This document shows, piece after piece, positions 9,709-19,301 of a stretch of 64,000 bases of DNA; position 1 is the first letter of the stretch, and every line of letters starts with the position of its first letter. The notes below the pieces were generated by a model. It was not told the DNA's origin, made no database searches, and was given only the letters and a program-made list of their open reading frames with translations. A program made the translations under genes and the position numbers. The stretch covers positions 186,001-250,000 of the forward strand of contig OZ037897.1 of the NCBI GenBank assembly GCA_964035575.1, given 5' to 3'. This stretch comes from Rhynchopus sp. YZ270_cl-10 (lineage: Eukaryota > Euglenozoa > Diplonemea > Diplonemida > Diplonemidae).

Positions 9709-10431
9709 TTATGCTCCCCCCCTTTCAGCCACACCGGTGCTCTGGGACACGTCTTTACTCCATGCAAGAACAGCTTCATTAACCTGTTCCTTCTCCCCCA
9801 AATGCTTCATCACCAGAGCTAGGTGGGCTTGCAGCACTGTTCTGTGAGGGTTCGACCGCAGAGTAACCTGCTCTCCATCCTTGACCCCACCGTACGCATA
9901 CCAACGACGATCTTTCATGCAGAACCCCATCTCGTAACTGTCAAACAGATGATGACACGTATTACCCTTACCCCGTCTTCCACAAAGCATGAGCCAGTTC
10001 GACATATCCTGGGAATTCTTGTTGTAATAAGTCACACCAAATGATTGGCAGTGACTAGCTTTCTTTAGGATGTGTGCCACAGCCACATCTTTCTCACTCC
10101 CACAAACCATGCACTTCGTACCCAGCAATTCTCTGATATGTTTCTTGTTGTCCGCTATCTCCATAGTTGAGGCCCGAGTGTCGCCACTCAACACACTTGC
10201 TGAATCTGATACACTATCCGATCCCTGCTCCAAGAAACATGCTTTCAAACGGTCCATCTCGGTAGTCTGTTGCCTACTCTCGGTAGCCTGTTGCCTACTC
10301 TGCAGTTTTTGCACTGCTGTCGCGAGCTCCTGTAATGTGCAAAATGAATGTACACCACTAGAAATAATGTCTTTTTTAGGGGGGTCGGCAGTGTTGGAAA
10401 AGTACAAGAAAATTAGAACAGTGCAAACCAT
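9709..10431 (-). CDS. HNH-family nuclease-like protein
   Basis: 240 residues. A hydrophobic N-terminus (VCTVLIFLYF) is followed by a Gln-rich coiled coil (about 30-60) and an HNH_2-like domain (about 100-185). The domain contains KCMVCGSEKDVAVAHI (Cys pair plus the first His), then MSNWLMLC with the central Asn, then NTCHHLFDSYEMGFC with the final His. These are the elements of a beta-beta-alpha metal nuclease. The last residues and stop codon are contributed by the iteron repeat, so the C-terminus was remade when the repeat arrived. A stretch TTTTGCACATTACAG near codon 35 resembles a 3' splice site, so the true start may be downstream. Activity and any link to mobility are inferences. Confidence 0.55.
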   Translation of the reverse strand: MVCTVLIFLYFSNTADPPKKDIISSGVHSFCTLQELATAVQKLQSRQQATESRQQTTEMDRLKACFLEQGSDSVSDSASVLSGDTRASTMEIADNKKHIRELLGTKCMVCGSEKDVAVAHILKKASHCQSFGVTYYNKNSQDMSNWLMLCGRRGKGNTCHHLFDSYEMGFCMKDRRWYAYGGVKDGEQVTLRSNPHRTVLQAHLALVMKHLGEKEQVNEAVLAWSKDVSQSTGVAERGGA

Positions 10432-11599
10432 GTTCTTGCGCCATTTTATATTACCGTGTTTCGAAAAAACATGTACCAGAATAATTATGGACCTTTTGGG
10501 GGGTCCGTAAGTTTGTGTATTAGTGTGTAAAATTTCCGGCCCTTTTGGGTGGAAAAAAAAAAGGGTGAGGGGAGTTGGGTCCAGTCATAGGGGGTATAGC
10601 ATATTTTTTGGAAAATTCTTCAAAAAAGCAAGGATTTTTGAAATTTTCAGAAAAATCCCAATTTTCGGCCAAATTTGGAGCAAATTAGGGCCCACACACC
10701 CCGATTTTGGGTCAAAAACCGACTTCATTGCTCAGGAGTGCCTACGATTACGTAAACCAAAGGTCCTCTGGATGCATGCATTGATAAACACAACACTGGA
10801 AATTGCAAGGAACAGGTCTGCATGCGTGTTCTCTAGCCACTACAGTCACAGGGTATGCACAAAATGACCGTATTGTGGTTGAATTTTGACTTGCAAATGT
10901 TTTTCACGAACATGTATTTCTGAGGTTTTTTGGATTCTTTGGGCCATTTTATGACTTCGGGTGCCTACCACGCCCGTTTTTGAGCAATAAAAATTTTTTT
11001 GTCTGGTCAAAAATCGCCTTGTACTTGTGAAAGGAATTGCTAAGGAAATGTGAAATATGTGTGTTTTTGTACACAAAAGTGCGTTTTGGGTGCTTCTGAA
11101 GGGTCAAAACACCAAAATTTTATTTGCGTTTTTGATCTCCCAAGGACACACTATTTTCGGTGAATTTTTTTGTGAAAAAAAACTGAAAAATCACGGCTAT
11201 AAGAACGCTAAGGAAAAATCGATATTCATTTTTTTGGGCAGAAAAGTGCGTTTTAGGTGCCCACCGATGGTCAAAATATCAATTTTTTTGTGTTTTTGGC
11301 ATCTTTGGACACCCAAGGAACCACTATCGGGGTGATTTTTTTTTTTCCTGAGATTTGCCTTTGCCAAAATCGAAAAAAAAAAATTGTGGGTGGTGTGGCG
11401 CCTTAACCGATTCCCCGTGGTTCTACCGTGTTTCTACCAGTTGTCGCTCCGTAAAGGGGGGTTCCAGATGTTGGAAAATTTTCGTTTTTTTTCGCTGGTG
11501 AGCTTTTAAACGCCGGCATTTGCATTTCCGGAATCCGTCCGGCCAGTGGTGGGGTCAATTTGCAGAAATGGACAAGTTCTCGTTTTTGGTCAATTTTCG
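10432..11599. other. AT-rich non-coding stretch
   Basis: Long runs of A and T with recurring phrases about 100-150 bp apart (for example GGTGCCTACCACGCCCG and GGTGCCCACCGATGGTC). No gene seen. It contains the shared core motif at 11545-11590. Confidence 0.5.
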
Positions 11600-11770
11600 C
11601 AGTATACACAGTATACACAGTATACACAGTATACACAGTATACACAGTATACACAGTATACACAGTATACACAGTATACACAGTATACACAGTATACACA
11701 GTATACACAGTATACACAGTATACACAGTATACACAGTATACACAGTATACACAGTATACACAGTATACA
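11600..11770. repeat. 9-bp minisatellite (AGTATACAC)n
   Basis: About 19 perfect copies of AGTATACAC, each containing the palindrome GTATAC. It is open in several frames only because the unit is 9 bp long. It is not a gene. Confidence 0.95.
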
Positions 11771-12474
11771 GGCGTACGAAAGCGCTTGAAGCGTTTTTTT
11801 TTTCCGGGGGAAAAAAAAAGCACTTTTCGCTTGATGAAAAAAAAAAGCGCTTTTTTTTTTGTGTGGGTTTTTGGTAAGGCGTACCTGTTCTCATGATTTT
11901 TTTTGATATTTTGGTTGTTTTTTTGTGTTGGGGTCAGCCCCGCCGCCAGGATTTTTGAGTTTTGAAAAACTTCTGTTGGATGGTCCCAAAAAAACCCCCT
12001 GCAATCGTAGCCTCCGGCAGAGAGACGAATGTTACCCAAGCACAGTCAGAGTTCCTCCGAATCAGCGACATTCGCTCCTTCTCACTTCCTACCGGGCTGT
12101 TATGCAGGAGGCATGTACATTGTACTCTTCCGTGGCCGGTGCAGGTGGCCGTCCACAAGCCGCAGTGGATGTCAGCCTTCTTATCAGTAAACAGCGGTCA
12201 TGGCACCCAAAGGTTCCTGGCGAAGCCACGGTACGCAACATTTCTAAAAAATGTTGCCATAAAATGGCACTGCGTTCGTAATTTTTGTCAGAAAAATGCC
12301 CACAGCGGGAAATCGGCGACTCGATAAATTTGGTTTGGGTCACTTGTAGTGTGGACTTAAACCCCCTTAACAAACCCCTTCAGGAAAAAAAAGCGCTTTT
12401 TCCTAAAAATTCAAGCGCTTTTTTTTTTGAAAATTTCTCAAAAAACTCCTCGAAGCGCTTTCGTACGCCGTGGA
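11771..12474. mobile_element. Inverted-repeat element, TIR GGCGTACGAAAGCGCTT
   Basis: GGCGTACGAAAGCGCTT at 11771 is mirrored by its reverse complement ending at 12474, and both ends carry further AAGCGCTTTTTT-type hairpins. The interior (12000-12250) has higher complexity and may be a captured sequence. GCGAAGCCACGGTACGCAAC at about 12221 recurs at about 31650. No transposase and no target duplication are visible. Confidence 0.5.
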
Positions 12475-12539
12475 ATAGGTGCGGAAAAAGTGCGGAAAAA
12501 GTGCGAATCAGCCCCCAAAAAATTTTTCCCCACCTTGTA

Positions 12540-12740
12540 AAAGTTGAACACTGTGTACTGTAGGTACTCTAGGTACGGTTTTCGCACTTTTTCCGCACTT
12601 ATTCGCACTTTTACCATGTTGGCTTGCTGACTGTGTCTGTGTACCTGTGTAGGTACACAGGTACACAGTACCTACAGTACACAGTATTCTGTGGGTACCT
12701 ACCGTACCTGTGTACCTGTGTGCCTGTGTATTTGGCAAAG
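12540..12740. repeat. GTACC/GTGTACCTGT palindromic repeats
   Basis: Closely spaced copies of GTACCTGTGT and its complement form several overlapping hairpins. They sit between the inner iteron blocks of the right end of the element. Confidence 0.7.
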
Positions 12741-13163
12741 ACAGTCAGCAAGCCTACATGCTAAAAGTGCGAACAAGTGCGAATCAGAATGCGGAAAAAG
12801 TGCTGAAAAAGTGCGGAAAAGTGCGAATCAGACCCCTTCAGCCACACCATATAAGAAAAGAAAATTGTGACATACGGTGCCTCGTCTTCTCTGTTGAGCT
12901 TCCATCGTCATCTGCTCCACCAGAGTATCGTAGGTACTGCGCGCAATCGTCAGATCTCCCTGAGTTCTCTATTTGTGTGTGTGTAAAATAAAAGAACAAA
13001 ACTAGAAAAACAAGTAATTGCTATCGGAAAAAAAACGGGGTGTGATGTGGAACTCCATCCTGTAGAAATAATCTACAATAAGCCCAGCATTCTGCTCTTC
13101 TGCAGGTATGCTAACGCTCTTCGTACACTGCCAGACCCACTGGGACTCCAGCATCTGAAACGT

Positions 13164-13344
13164 TCAAGAAGGGGGGCTGTCCTCTTCGTCCAGCACCATC
13201 TGCTCGATAGCGTTGTTGGACGCCCGCTCGGCAGGCTCGGCGTGGTCCAGCTCGTTTTTGTCCACAGGCTCCCCACATTGTAGTCGTCGTTGGAGCAGTG
13301 CGGAAGGAACACAGAATGCACAGACTACAACACATCGATCACAC
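13164..13344 (-). CDS. Possible C-terminal exon, acidic
   Basis: On the minus strand an open stretch ends ...PVDKNELDHAEPAERASN, then NAIEQMVLDEEDSPPS and stop. GC-ending codons match those of the good genes. It has no ATG of its own. A possible 3' splice site (GATGTGTTGTAG) lies about 180 bp before the stop. It could be the last exon of the disrupted coiled-coil gene at 14861-15106 on the same strand, but the phase does not fit the most obvious acceptor. The left boundary in transcript terms is a guess. Confidence 0.3.
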
Positions 13345-13448
13345 CAGCAAATCGCCAGGATGCTACGGTGGTTTCGAAAATCGCGCGGAGTTTTCCACAG
13401 CACACCCGCTTTTTTCTTAGCAATTACTTGTCCTTGTTGTTATTGTTG

Positions 13449-14340
13449 TTTTCAACCACCTTCCTTCAACCCTTGTAGGATCAGTTGTTATTTTTTTCGC
13501 GAAAACATGAAATTACACATTTCAAGAGAACAAATTAAAAAGGGTCCTTATTTGAATTTTTGGGATCCGCCCGTGCAGTGGTGGGGTCAATCTCGAAAAT
13601 TGGACAATTTTTTGAGCACTTAAATTTTGAGAAATATGAGCCCGGTTCCTTATACGTGGGGCCCATTTTCGGCTAAAATTTTCCTCAAAATCTGGTTTTG
13701 TAAAATTGACCCTTTACTCCCCCCCCACATCGATTTCAATACTATACCTTACTTCACCTACGGTTGCCCTTACAGGGGGGGGTGAAGGAAGGTAAGTTGA
13801 AAAAAGGGTCCTTATTTGCATTTTTGGGATCCGCCCGTGCAGTGGTGGGGTCAATCTCGAAAATTGGACAATTTTTTGAGCACTTAAATTTTGAGAAATA
13901 TGAGCCCGGTTCCTTATACGTGGGGCCCATTTTCGGCTAAAATTTTCCTCAAAATCTGGTTTTGTAAAATTGACCCTTTACTCCCCCCCCCACATCGATT
14001 TCAATACTATACCTTACTTCACCTACGGTTGCCCTTACAGGGGGGGGTGAAGGAAGGTAAGTTGAACAAATTAAAAAGGGTCCTTATTTGCATTTTTGGG
14101 ATCCGCCCGTGCAGTGGTGGGGTCAATCTCGAAAATTGGACAATTTTTTGAGCACTTAAATTTTGAGAAATATGAGCCCGGTTCCTTATACGTGGGGCCC
14201 ATTTTCGGCTAAAATTTTCCTCAAAATCTGGTTTTGTAAAATTGACCCTTTACTCCCCCCCCACATCGATTTCAATACTATACCTTACTTCACCTACGGT
14301 TGCCCTTACAGGGGGGGGTGAAGGAAGGTAAGTTGAAAAC
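13449..14340. repeat. Triplicated 263-273-bp repeat with inverted ends
   Basis: Three near-identical units start with AGGGTCCTTATTTG at 13541, 13804 and 14077. Each contains the core GTGGTGGGGTCAATC...TGGACAATTT and ends with a C-run/G-run pair and GGTGAAGGAAGGTAAGTTGA. A reverse-complement version of that end (TTTTCAACCACCTTCC) lies at 13449, so the array behaves as one inverted-repeat element. It is inserted where the intron of the neighbouring gene remnant should continue. Confidence 0.8.
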
Positions 14341-14450
14341 AAAATAAAAACAAAGTTGCACCACACTGTACATCACCAGTACCGACAATTGCTACCCCAA
14401 CACACACATGTTGTGAATGGGTCATCCTAGGATGACATAAATATGACATA

Positions 14451-14824
14451 CAGTAAGACAACAAACACCGGTGGGGTAAAAATATAGGTGGGATAAAAAC
14501 ATCGGAGGGGTAAAAACTAAGGTGGATTTTGGAATTTCAAAATTCTAAGGAGGGTTTTTACCCCTCCGATGTTTTTACCCCACCGGTGTTTTTACCCTGG
14601 GCATGAGAATTTTGATGACAAGCCCCACCCTTTTCCCCAATATCTCACCTCATTTCCCCATATTTTCCATGTTGACCCAAAGTATCATGTCCACTGGTAT
14701 AAACACCGGTGGGGTAGGAACATAGGTGGGGTAAAAACACCGGAGGGGTAAAAACTAAGGTGGATTTTGGGATTTCAAAACTCTAAGGAGGGTTTTTACC
14801 CCACCGATGTTTGTTGTCTTACTG
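14451..14824. mobile_element. Tc1/mariner-like MITE (374 bp)
   Basis: The ends are CAGTAAGACAACAAACA and its complement, flanked by TA on both sides (14449-14450 and 14825-14826), the hallmark of Tc1/mariner insertion. The inside has several copies of CCGGTGGGGTAAAAAC and CTAAGGTGGATTTTGG in both orientations, so it looks like a fused dimer of the simpler copy at 19654-19755. There is no coding capacity. It interrupts the intron of the coiled-coil gene remnant. The paralogous intron at 54580-54732 shows the site without it. Confidence 0.85.
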
Positions 14825-14860
14825 TAAAATAAAGGTGGGTGTGAAAAGCAAGGGCCATAC

Positions 14861-15106
14861 CTGAAGGTGGGTCTTGAGTTTAGCGATTTTAGTGGTGATC
14901 TTGGCAGAATCTGGTTCGCCACGGGAAAGTACACCCGTAATTTCAGCTTGTTCAAACTGTACCTTCCACTCATCAGCACTGCGTGAGTCCGGATTGTCCT
15001 CATGCATTTCAAGAACTTTGATCTGATCACGTTGCTCGTGCTCCCTCTCCTTCAGTTGAGCAATCTCATTCATAGCCTCTGCTACAGGGTCATTGTGATC
15101 AGGCAT
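14861..15106 (-). pseudogene. First exon of disrupted coiled-coil gene
   Basis: An 82-codon exon starts MPDHNDPVAEAMNEIAQLKE and ends ...IAKLKTHLQ, followed by the donor GTATGG at 14860. The intron start and the flank at 14343-14450 align with the intron of the gene at 54331-55110, and the exon end is weakly similar (LKTHLQ against LKKQRE). The intron has received a MITE and the triplicated repeat, and no confident second exon follows, so it is probably a broken paralogue. A coiled coil spans most of the exon. A region of about 115 bp recurs in the next feature. Confidence 0.55.
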
Positions 15107-15240
15107 GTTTGGGGAAAGGGAAAGGGAAAGGTGTTGGGGGTATATGAGGAGAGAAGGGGTTACGTTTCTGTTGGCGTAATGAAAGAGGTGCGTGGTGGTG
15201 TGGGGTGGAGACAACTGAACTGAACTGATGATGGCCACAG

Positions 15241-15470
15241 AATCTGGTTCGCCACGGGAAAGTACACCCGTAATTTCAGTTGTTCAACTGTGCCTTCCAC
15301 TCATCAGCACTGCGTGAGTCCGGATTGTCCTCATGCATTTCAAGAACTTTGATCAGATCACCTAACGTCGTCTCCTCTGTCTCCAGGCCTATCACTCTCT
15401 GCTCAGCTCTGGCTTCAGGAGACTCATTAACAGTAGCATTGCCACTAGGCATACTTAAGGGTAAGGGCAT
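15241..15470 (-). pseudogene. Second degenerate copy of the coiled-coil exon
   Basis: Starts ATG at 15470 (MPLPLSMPSGNATV) and reads KVLEMHEDNPDSRSADEWK, shared with the exon at 14861-15106. It then loses frame because two single bases are missing relative to that copy and stops after ...WKAQLNN. The copied block (15241-15356) ends in unrelated sequence. No intron donor follows. Confidence 0.55.
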
Positions 15471-15474
15471 ATAA

Positions 15475-15900
15475 GAGGGAGAGAAAAGTTTGTGTTTCCT
15501 GTGGTGAGATGATTGAATATAGGTGTGTGGAGGAGGTGAACAAAAAAGTAAAAGTTGGGGAAACGGTGCTTTTGGTTCATCCTCTTAATGACGTCGGGGT
15601 TTTGTTGGTAGTGTAGACAGCCTGAGGGGGAGGGTGTGTTTCACTAATCTTCGACGGTTTTAAATGGCGTCTTTTTCGGCGACATCAGTCTGCCGGGTTG
15701 GAGTAGAAAAGAAAAAAAATTGGAAGCTGAATTTGTGCCGTCACTTACAACGTAATGCTACATGGAGCGCCCTTTCCTCCCTTTCCTCAGATGGCAAAAA
15801 TATCGTCAAATATCAACATATTCGTCCGATTCATGTGGTTCACAACACCGGAAGATGGGACTCTCCTCCCACCCCCCGCAAATACGTGACTACCCCTACC
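15475..15900. other. Intergenic
   Basis: No supported gene. It is the 3' side of the following TPR gene in transcript orientation. Confidence 0.5.
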
Positions 15901-17463
15901 CTACAGCAATGTGGACAACATCTCCAACCCACGGGTCTGGTAGTCTGTCTCCTCTCGTGTTGCAAACAGAACTGCGATTGAGCGTCTGATCCGCGCCACG
16001 TCGCCTTCCGCATCTGCAGGGAGCCTTTTTAGGATGGCATCGAGGTGGGGCAGGATCGGGGTCATGAGAGCGGGTTTTTGGACAAGGTTGTGGCATTGCG
16101 TTAAGAGCTCGATGTTGGTCCGGAGCTGACTCATTTTTGGAATGTCCGAACATCCCGACACGAAAAGGGCGTGCTGGAGATAGGGGAAGGCGGCTTCGTG
16201 CCGTTCCCTTTGCACCATCGTCAACGCAACAGCAGCAGCACACCACCCCGACAGATCATTCGACTCCCCGCACGCCTCCGTAAACAGACGGTGCGCTGCG
16301 ACGTAGCCTTCCTCCGCTAGCTCCAGATATTCTGCCTTGCTTAGCTCCCTCTCCACAGGGCAGTCCCCTGCGACCGGCATTATCGCTGCCGCCTCTGCGA
16401 CTGTCGACGCCACCTCTCCACCAACCTTTGTATTGTCCTCCATCGTCGCCAACGCTAGGTAACAGTCTGCCAGGGCCTGCAGGATTTTTGCGTGCATAAC
16501 GTGCTCTCCTGGTTCAGCTTCTGCGTGGAGAGGAATAGCAGAGTGAATGGCAGCTGCAGCACGACGTACGAGAGTTGAGTCTGAGCCCTCGAAGGCGAGG
16601 GTTGCCATGCAGTATCCCACATCCCAACGGTCCCACCACGTTGCAACCCCTTTCACCTTTGCGCAACGGAGGAAGTATGGGAGGGCATCCGCACTGCGTC
16701 CCAAAGCCTGCAGTGCCATGCCTATGTTGCGGTACAGCATGTCGTAGAGCTCTGCCGCTTCTTCCGGCTCAAAGTGGATGAGGGTTTCAAGCTCGCGGAG
16801 CATGACCAAAGCCTCGGCATGACGTTGCTGTTTCATCCTCACAGTCGACGCATGGTTTAACGCTTTTATCAGCCACACCCCTCCTTTTCTCCGGCAAATC
16901 GGCAGGGCCTCTTCCATAACCGCGCTTGCCTTCGCTACGCGGTAGTTTTTGAGGTAGACGCCCACCAAATCGAGGGCCATTCCAAGAGTCGCAGGGTCGT
17001 TCAGCCCTGAGGAGCTGCTGTGGGCGTTCCGGAAGGTGTCCTCCAAGGTGGCAACCCTCGCTGCGTTGCCTTCCTCACCGTCTTGAAACTCTTCGTCTGT
17101 CCAGCCGCGTTTCAGCACCGCCGCTCTTTCAATGGAAGCGTTAAGAAGGGTCGTCCCTGGGTGATGCGCACCAAGAACGCGCTGAACGCTAGCACGCAGT
17201 GCAAGCACCTCTTCTAGGCCAAGGTCTGCAAGGCTCGTCTCGTTGGCGCGGGTTTTGGTGCCGCCGGTGCCGCCGCGGGTGTGCCATTGTGGGGTGGTGG
17301 TGGAGGTGGTCGCAGGAGAAGAGGCACCCATCGGGACGATGTGACAACATCGTCGAAGAGGGTTGAGAAGGGGGTGCATGGTTGTGTGTGTAGGGTTGCT
17401 GGGTGGTGGTGGTGTTGATAACATATGTAGAGTGGGTAACGCCTGAACGGAGTATGGCCCCAT
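15901..17463 (-). CDS. TPR-repeat protein
   Basis: 520 residues from the first ATG, 492 from the second (17379). The second start begins MHPLLNPLRRCCHIVP, a plausible mitochondrial presequence, and is preceded by a pyrimidine-rich stretch ending CACCCAG, a likely trans-splice acceptor, so it may be the real start. Helical pairs of TPR/kinesin-light-chain type run from about residue 120 to 450 (for example NIGMALQALGRSADALPYFL and ALVMLRELETLIHF). TPRs mediate protein-protein contacts. The partner is unknown. No catalytic motif is seen. Confidence 0.8.
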   Translation of the reverse strand: MGPYSVQALPTLHMLSTPPPPSNPTHTTMHPLLNPLRRCCHIVPMGASSPATTSTTTPQWHTRGGTGGTKTRANETSLADLGLEEVLALRASVQRVLGAHHPGTTLLNASIERAAVLKRGWTDEEFQDGEEGNAARVATLEDTFRNAHSSSSGLNDPATLGMALDLVGVYLKNYRVAKASAVMEEALPICRRKGGVWLIKALNHASTVRMKQQRHAEALVMLRELETLIHFEPEEAAELYDMLYRNIGMALQALGRSADALPYFLRCAKVKGVATWWDRWDVGYCMATLAFEGSDSTLVRRAAAAIHSAIPLHAEAEPGEHVMHAKILQALADCYLALATMEDNTKVGGEVASTVAEAAAIMPVAGDCPVERELSKAEYLELAEEGYVAAHRLFTEACGESNDLSGWCAAAVALTMVQRERHEAAFPYLQHALFVSGCSDIPKMSQLRTNIELLTQCHNLVQKPALMTPILPHLDAILKRLPADAEGDVARIRRSIAVLFATREETDYQTRGLEMLSTLL

Positions 17464-17783
17464 GTGGGTGGATGTCTAGTGAGGGTAATTCTTGCGCGAG
17501 AATATAGGCCTAACGGTGTGGTCTTGTGGTGTGTGTTGGAAAAAAACAGTTGTTGGGGTAATTTTCCTGGACGCGGGGGGGTTTTACCAATGCAAAAAAA
17601 AGGGGTGAAATGTGCCTTTTTTTTGGGAGTCAATTTCTGTGAGAGTATTTCTCTGCTACCCCTTTTTGCAGCATCAACTGCAAATAAAAAGGGAAGTCCT
17701 CCGCCTGACCCACTGTACGATGCCAGCCATCCGACTACAACAGTAGATGTAAAGGAAACCTAATGACAAAAAAACGACGCGCC
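17464..17783. other. Intergenic with dispersed repeat R9
   Basis: The short repeat CTGACCCACTGTACGATGCC lies at about 17704-17745. Related copies are at about 33505 and 48325. No gene seen. Confidence 0.6.
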
Positions 17784-19301
17784 TCAACCAAACTTTCTCC
17801 GAAGCAGGTCCAGACAACGCGCACCACAACTCTCCTTTGCGTTCGTCTCCCTCTCCCCCTCCTCCTCCTCCACCTCCACCTCCGCCTTGCTGATACGGTA
17901 AACGTTCTTAAGAAAGGCAAGATCCTTCTGCGGCCAGGGGTTGCTGCTGTCACATTCCCCACCACCACCACCACCCCCAGGTCCAGGCATCACCATCAAC
18001 ACCCCCCACGTCGCCGCCACCCTGATGCTCCCTTTCAACCCTGCGACGCACTCAAATGGCAATGCGTTCACAGCAGGCACTGCGACAGCAACGATACGGC
18101 ACACCTGCTCCAACCGCTCTGCTGCAGCCTTCTCCTCCTCCGACACCGCCTCCACCTCCACAGACCCACACCCCTTCCTCCCCCTGCGCCGGACGTGCTC
18201 CACACTCTTCTTCATATGCACCCCCATGCTCGCAGCCAGCCACACCAACCTCGCCACCGCCTCAGCCCCCAAACTTTGCACCTCCACGACACACACCTCC
18301 GCCACCTCAAGCGCTTCCTCCGTTGCACCCATGCGCCACAACAACGTCGCCACCTCTGCTAAGACGTCTGCCTTATTACCCTCCTCCACTTCATACACCG
18401 GGGTAGTATGCGTATATGGAGCATGGCTAGGGTGGGGGCAGTATTCTGGAGACGAAGACGGAGGTTCGGATAAAAGAAAAGAGGTGAGGGTAGACTGCTG
18501 TGGGTAGGTGCTTGGGCCGATGAAGGGGGGAGCGGAGAAGCGGGTGAGGAAGAGCGTTGTGACCGCCTTCGCCATGAGTGGGTGTGTGTAGCTGCTGAGG
18601 CCGGTACAGCGGAGGATGCAGAGCAACTCTGGGGTGCTGAATTCTTCGCCTCGGAGTTCTACCTCGAGGCAGACCTGGTAGAGGGGGGCTGGGGTGCGGG
18701 AGGCGAAGGATGCGACAGCAAGCTGTCTTAACTCTTCGGGACGGCAGTGCTCCGCCACACCCACCTCGGAGAAGAGCAACGCCGCTGTTGCCACAATATC
18801 CGCAAACCCACACACCCCCGCTAACCACACCGCACACACCAAATGCCTCCCAAAGTACTCACACTGCTTTTGAAAGCTCTCAACCAACGACGACACACAA
18901 AACCCCGACAGCTCCGGAGGACCCTGCTTCTCCCCTTTACTATACTCCTGGGGACCATTTCTCAAGAGGGGTAAAGGGTATTCCCTGACAATGCTTCGTA
19001 ACGCTGCGAGCACGCCGGAACGGTCGAGGATACCATGAAAGCATTTCGACTTATCGAGGTGCGCACAGTGCAGCACTGTATCCACATGCTTGCATCCGGT
19101 GACCGCGGTGAGAGCATGGTAAATCGCAGCACCCTCCTTCTGCCTCACTACATACGCATCCGTCGTACGCCCCATCGGGTGATGCTCCGACCCCTTCGCA
19201 GACACCATCTCCGCATAGGTCACTGCCCGCACAACGTGCTGTCGGTTCACGACCTTTCGAACAATGCCATGTGGTGGGCGGACAAAAGCAGTGTGTGCCA
19301 T
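17784..19301 (-). CDS. Conserved-looking protein of unknown function
   Basis: 505 residues, ATG at 19301, uninterrupted. It is rich in Ala/Leu/Val helices (for example VLAEVATLLWRMGATEEALE), which suggests a helical-repeat fold. A Ser/Pro-rich linker lies near 275-310, a basic cluster (HVRRRGRKG) near 380 and a PGPGGGGGGG run near 455. No signal peptide, membrane segment or catalytic motif is apparent. I do not recognise the family. It lies between the TPR protein and the cyclase on the same strand. Confidence 0.75.
   Translation of the reverse strand: MAHTAFVRPPHGIVRKVVNRQHVVRAVTYAEMVSAKGSEHHPMGRTTDAYVVRQKEGAAIYHALTAVTGCKHVDTVLHCAHLDKSKCFHGILDRSGVLAALRSIVREYPLPLLRNGPQEYSKGEKQGPPELSGFCVSSLVESFQKQCEYFGRHLVCAVWLAGVCGFADIVATAALLFSEVGVAEHCRPEELRQLAVASFASRTPAPLYQVCLEVELRGEEFSTPELLCILRCTGLSSYTHPLMAKAVTTLFLTRFSAPPFIGPSTYPQQSTLTSFLLSEPPSSSPEYCPHPSHAPYTHTTPVYEVEEGNKADVLAEVATLLWRMGATEEALEVAEVCVVEVQSLGAEAVARLVWLAASMGVHMKKSVEHVRRRGRKGCGSVEVEAVSEEEKAAAERLEQVCRIVAVAVPAVNALPFECVAGLKGSIRVAATWGVLMVMPGPGGGGGGGECDSSNPWPQKDLAFLKNVYRISKAEVEVEEEEGERETNAKESCGARCLDLLRRKFG

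Larger units (their letters stand above)
9608..12848. mobile_element. Candidate compound inverted-repeat element with HNH gene
   Basis: The left end begins GGTGTGGCTGAAGGGGTCTG followed by iterons of the type TTCGCACTTTCCGCACTTT. The right end (about 12773-12848) is the reverse complement of the same order: iterons, then CAGACCCCTTCAGCCACACC. Extra ends of both orientations occur at 9720-9735, 12478-12520 and 12577-12620, so smaller elements appear nested at both sides. Inside are an HNH nuclease gene, an AT-rich stretch, the shared core motif (11545-11590), a 9-bp minisatellite and a further inverted repeat. I find no clear target duplication, so the outer limits are tentative. Confidence 0.45.

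Noticed and set aside
11600-11770. Long reading frames of repeated YTV or YTQ across the 9-bp repeat
   Set aside because: They exist only because the repeat unit is a multiple of three. They are open in several frames on both strands.
15664-15981. Plus-strand frame overlapping the end of the TPR gene
   Set aside because: It has no family features and lies antisense to a supported gene.
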